Below are positions 6,084 through 7,947 of a stretch of DNA of 7,947 nt, piece by piece. A model generated the notes under the pieces. That model was not told the DNA's origin, searched no databases, and was given only the letters and a program-made list of their open reading frames with translations. Numbering within the stretch: position 1 is the stretch's first letter; each line of letters opens with the position of its first letter. Position numbers and translations under genes: made by a program. Source of the stretch: Actinomycetota bacterium. GTDB lineage: Bacteria; Actinomycetota; Actinomycetes; Nanopelagicales; Nanopelagicaceae. The stretch lies in contig JAPLBI010000147.1 in assembly GCA_026392815.1 (NCBI GenBank), positions 1 to 7,947 on the forward strand, written 5' to 3'.

Positions 6084-7491
6084 TTCGCCAATAATTCTGG
6101 CTATTGATCAAGGCAGTGGTTCCACCAAAGCCCTAGCCATTAATTTAAATGGCGAAGTTCTTGCCCAGGCAGAGGTAAAGATAGATACAACTTTTCCGCA
6201 ACCTGGTTGGGTCGAACAAGATCCCGAAGAAATCTGGCGCTCGGTAGTTGCAGCATCACTTCAAATAACTAAAGCCCATAAGATTTCAGCAGTTGGTTTA
6301 AGTATCCAACGCGAATCAGTTCTCTTTTGGGATCGCACAACTGGCAAAGCGCTCACCAATGTGATCACCTGGCAAGACCGCAGAGCCTCTGAATTAGCGG
6401 AAAAATCAGCGAAAAACGCTGCCCGCGTGAAGGAGATAACTGGGCTTGAACTCGATCCCATGTTCTCAGCGCTTAAAGCGCAATGGTTGTTAGAGAACCA
6501 AAACATCACCGGGGATATCTGCATCGGAACTATTGATTCATGGATCGCATTCAAATTAGGCGCCGGCCACATCATCGAATCAGGTAGCGCTAGCCGCACT
6601 CAGTTATTAGATATCAAAACAGGTCAGTGGAGCCAAGAACTTCTCGATCTCTTCAAGGTAGAGATAAAAACTTTGCCAAAGGTTTGCGCTTCGGATGAGA
6701 AACACCTCTGCTCAAATATGCATGAGCTCGGCTTAACAAACGATGTACCGCTTTCGGGCATCATGGGGGATTCACACGCCGCGCTCTTTGCTCATAAAGG
6801 TTGGATCTCCGGTAACTTCAAAGCAACTTTCGGCACCGGTACCTCGCTCATGGGGCTTACCGAGACCAATCCACAAACAATTGCTTGGGCACTCGGCAGT
6901 GAAATAACTCGAGCCGCAGAGGCAAATATTCTTTCAACTGGCTCGACTCTGGTTTGGTTGGCACAACTACTTGATACAACCCCTGATGAACTAGCCAAAC
7001 TTGCACCCGAATCAACGCAGCAGGTTGAAATAGTTCCTGCCTTTAACGGTCTTGGTGCGCCTTGGTGGGATCGTGAAGCATCCGGAATCATCGCAGGGCT
7101 TACCCGAGGCAGTAGCCGCGCAGATCTTGCAGCAGCTGCGCTTAGATCAACTGCCGCACAAATAAACGACGTTCTAGAAGATTTTGCTAAATCTGGAATC
7201 AACATAGATTCGCTCTATGCCGATGGTGGTGGAGCACGCAATCAATACCTAATGCAGATGCTCGCTGATCTAAGCGGCAAAAAAATTAAATCTTCACAAT
7301 TGCTTGAACTCTCCGCTTTCGGTGCAGCGATGGTTGCCGCATTAGGTGCAGGCCTTGCCGCCATTTCAGATATCGAAAAAATTGAACTTAAATACGATGA
7401 ATATTCACCGCGCCTTTCTGATGAAGAGCGCGAAAAAGCCCTTAAAACATGGCGAAAAGCCTTGGCCGCATCCCGCATGAAAAGCCTCTAA
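6073..7491 (+). CDS. FGGY-family carbohydrate kinase (GlpK-like fold; candidate apulose or other ketose kinase)
   Basis: ATP-dependent sugar kinase, 472 residues, with both FGGY domains (about 7-245 and 255-430). Motifs: DQGSGST with D12 (phosphate loop); GWVEQDPEEIW (45-55); IQRES with R80, E81; ITWQDRR with W100; GDSHAALF with catalytic Asp D233; FGTGTS (253-258); GLGAPWWD (326-333); DGGGARNQ (384-391) near the adenosine site. Overall closest by eye to glycerol kinase, but two glycerol-pocket aromatic positions of GlpK differ: Tyr135 aligns with M130 (DPMFSALK) and Phe270 with S258. That argues against glycerol and for another polyol or ketose. The gene begins inside the transketolase subunit gene (11-nt overlap) with no clear ribosome site, so translation is likely coupled. 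Candidate roles in order: apulose kinase, another ketose kinase such as xylulokinase, glycerol kinase. Confidence 0.9.
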   Translation: MENSSPIILAIDQGSGSTKALAINLNGEVLAQAEVKIDTTFPQPGWVEQDPEEIWRSVVAASLQITKAHKISAVGLSIQRESVLFWDRTTGKALTNVITWQDRRASELAEKSAKNAARVKEITGLELDPMFSALKAQWLLENQNITGDICIGTIDSWIAFKLGAGHIIESGSASRTQLLDIKTGQWSQELLDLFKVEIKTLPKVCASDEKHLCSNMHELGLTNDVPLSGIMGDSHAALFAHKGWISGNFKATFGTGTSLMGLTETNPQTIAWALGSEITRAAEANILSTGSTLVWLAQLLDTTPDELAKLAPESTQQVEIVPAFNGLGAPWWDREASGIIAGLTRGSSRADLAAAALRSTAAQINDVLEDFAKSGINIDSLYADGGGARNQYLMQMLADLSGKKIKSSQLLELSAFGAAMVAALGAGLAAISDIEKIELKYDEYSPRLSDEEREKALKTWRKALAASRMKSL

Positions 7492-7556
7492 AACCCTATT
7501 CACCAACTGTTTTAACTCGTAAGATTTCAACAACAACGAAGAGAGAAGGCGCGGAA
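7492..7556 (+). promoter_or_regulatory. Short intergenic leader with a strong ribosome binding site
   Basis: The 65-nt gap is the only real break in the operon. GAGAAGG at 7543-7549 is a good Shine-Dalgarno sequence 7 nt before ATG 7557 and decides that start. TAAGAT at 7520-7525 could be a TANNNT -10 box, but there is no convincing -35, so an internal promoter is weakly supported. No terminator hairpin with a T-run is seen, so read-through from the kinase gene is expected. Confidence 0.6.
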
Positions 7557-7947
7557 ATGGGAAAACTAACTTACGGAGCAGGCATCTGGGCCTTTGGCCA
7601 ATTTGTTGATCGCTATGCCGGAGACGGTTACGGTCCAACGCGCACCAGCCAGCAGATGATTGAAGATGCTGCCAAAGTCCCTGGCCTAAAGCACCTCGAT
7701 ATAAATGTGCCATTTGATATTCCAGAGCGCACCGCAGTTGAGATCAAGAAGATGCTTGATGACAACGGACTTATCTGCCGTGCGACAACTCCACATATTT
7801 ACATGCGCGAATACGTGAAGGGTTCATTTACCAACCCAGATACCAAGCTACGTTCGCAAACTAAGGATCGCGTTCGCGAAGCGATCGCTGCAGCAGAAAT
7901 CCTTGGGGCAACTTACGTAAAATTCTGGCCAGGCCAAGATGGTTTTG
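7557..7947 (+). CDS. Xylose-isomerase-like TIM-barrel sugar isomerase/epimerase, 3'-truncated; candidate D-apiose isomerase
   Basis: The first 130 codons are visible and the frame is still open at the window edge. Features of the AP-endonuclease-2/xylose-isomerase-like TIM barrel: first strand LTYGAGIWAF (4-13), GLKHLDIN (43-50) as the second strand, CRATTPHIY (74-82), and the strand with VKFWPGQDGF (121-130), the W-GQDG motif commonly found in this superfamily's sugar isomerases. The metal-binding Glu/Asp/His residues of the later strands are outside the window. The start is fixed by a strong ribosome site (7543-7549). Placement behind a split transketolase and an FGGY kinase suggests that it supplies the ketose that the kinase phosphorylates. 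D-apiose isomerase fits the pathway best; xylose, rhamnose or another aldose isomerase or a 3-epimerase is possible. Confidence 0.82.
   Translation, partial: MGKLTYGAGIWAFGQFVDRYAGDGYGPTRTSQQMIEDAAKVPGLKHLDINVPFDIPERTAVEIKKMLDDNGLICRATTPHIYMREYVKGSFTNPDTKLRSQTKDRVREAIAAAEILGATYVKFWPGQDGF

Noticed and set aside
6792..7205. 137-codon minus-strand reading frame inside the FGGY kinase gene
   Set aside because: It is antisense to conserved kinase motifs, has low-complexity Ser/Ala-rich composition and no ribosome site or homology that I recognise.
6073..7491. Simple annotation as glycerol kinase GlpK
   Set aside because: The fold and several motifs fit, but two pocket positions differ from GlpK and the neighbours belong to ketose/aldose metabolism rather than to glycerol uptake or GlpD.
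7492..7556. Intrinsic terminator between the kinase and isomerase genes
   Set aside because: No hairpin followed by a T-run is present, so the isomerase is more likely in the same operon.

Overview
The window looks like a chromosomal piece of a streamlined, moderate-GC actinobacterium. The SdhA/SdhB pair is of the Sdh1 type seen in Mycobacterium and other Actinobacteria. Genes are packed with 1-11 nt overlaps (TAATG, ATGA), and two start codons sit so close to TANNNT -10 boxes that the transcripts should be leaderless or nearly so, a common actinobacterial arrangement. A planktonic freshwater lineage such as Nanopelagicales (acI) would fit the compactness and base composition, but this is inference.

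Layout: (1) 1-2861, plus strand, is one compact cluster: sdhA (5' end outside the window), sdhB, and two small adjacent fluoride-channel genes, crcB1 and crcB2. (2) 2862-4235, minus strand, is an Xaa-Pro aminopeptidase (pepP), tail to tail with crcB2 with no intergenic base. (3) 4236-4323 is an 88-bp divergent promoter region. (4) 4324-7947, plus strand, is a sugar-catabolism operon: split transketolase (N- and C-terminal subunits), an FGGY-family kinase, and the first 130 codons of a xylose-isomerase-like TIM-barrel protein that runs off the end.

How the genes work together: SdhA and SdhB are the hydrophilic half of succinate dehydrogenase (TCA cycle and respiratory chain); the membrane anchor should lie upstream. 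CrcB1/CrcB2 probably form a heterodimeric fluoride exporter. The isomerase, kinase and two-subunit transketolase together match the logic of the D-apiose pathway (apiose isomerase, apulose kinase, apulose-4-phosphate transketolase AptA/AptB); a pentulose or other ketose route is the main alternative.

Two anomalies deserve most attention. sdhA carries a perfect 51-bp in-frame tandem duplication that doubles the 17-residue segment holding the catalytic arginine. pepP lacks about 23 or more residues between its HxxxH region and its last metal ligand, removing the conserved (T/V)EPG segment and with it one of the five metal-binding residues. Each leaves an open reading frame, so each could be a real lesion, a functional variation or an assembly artefact.
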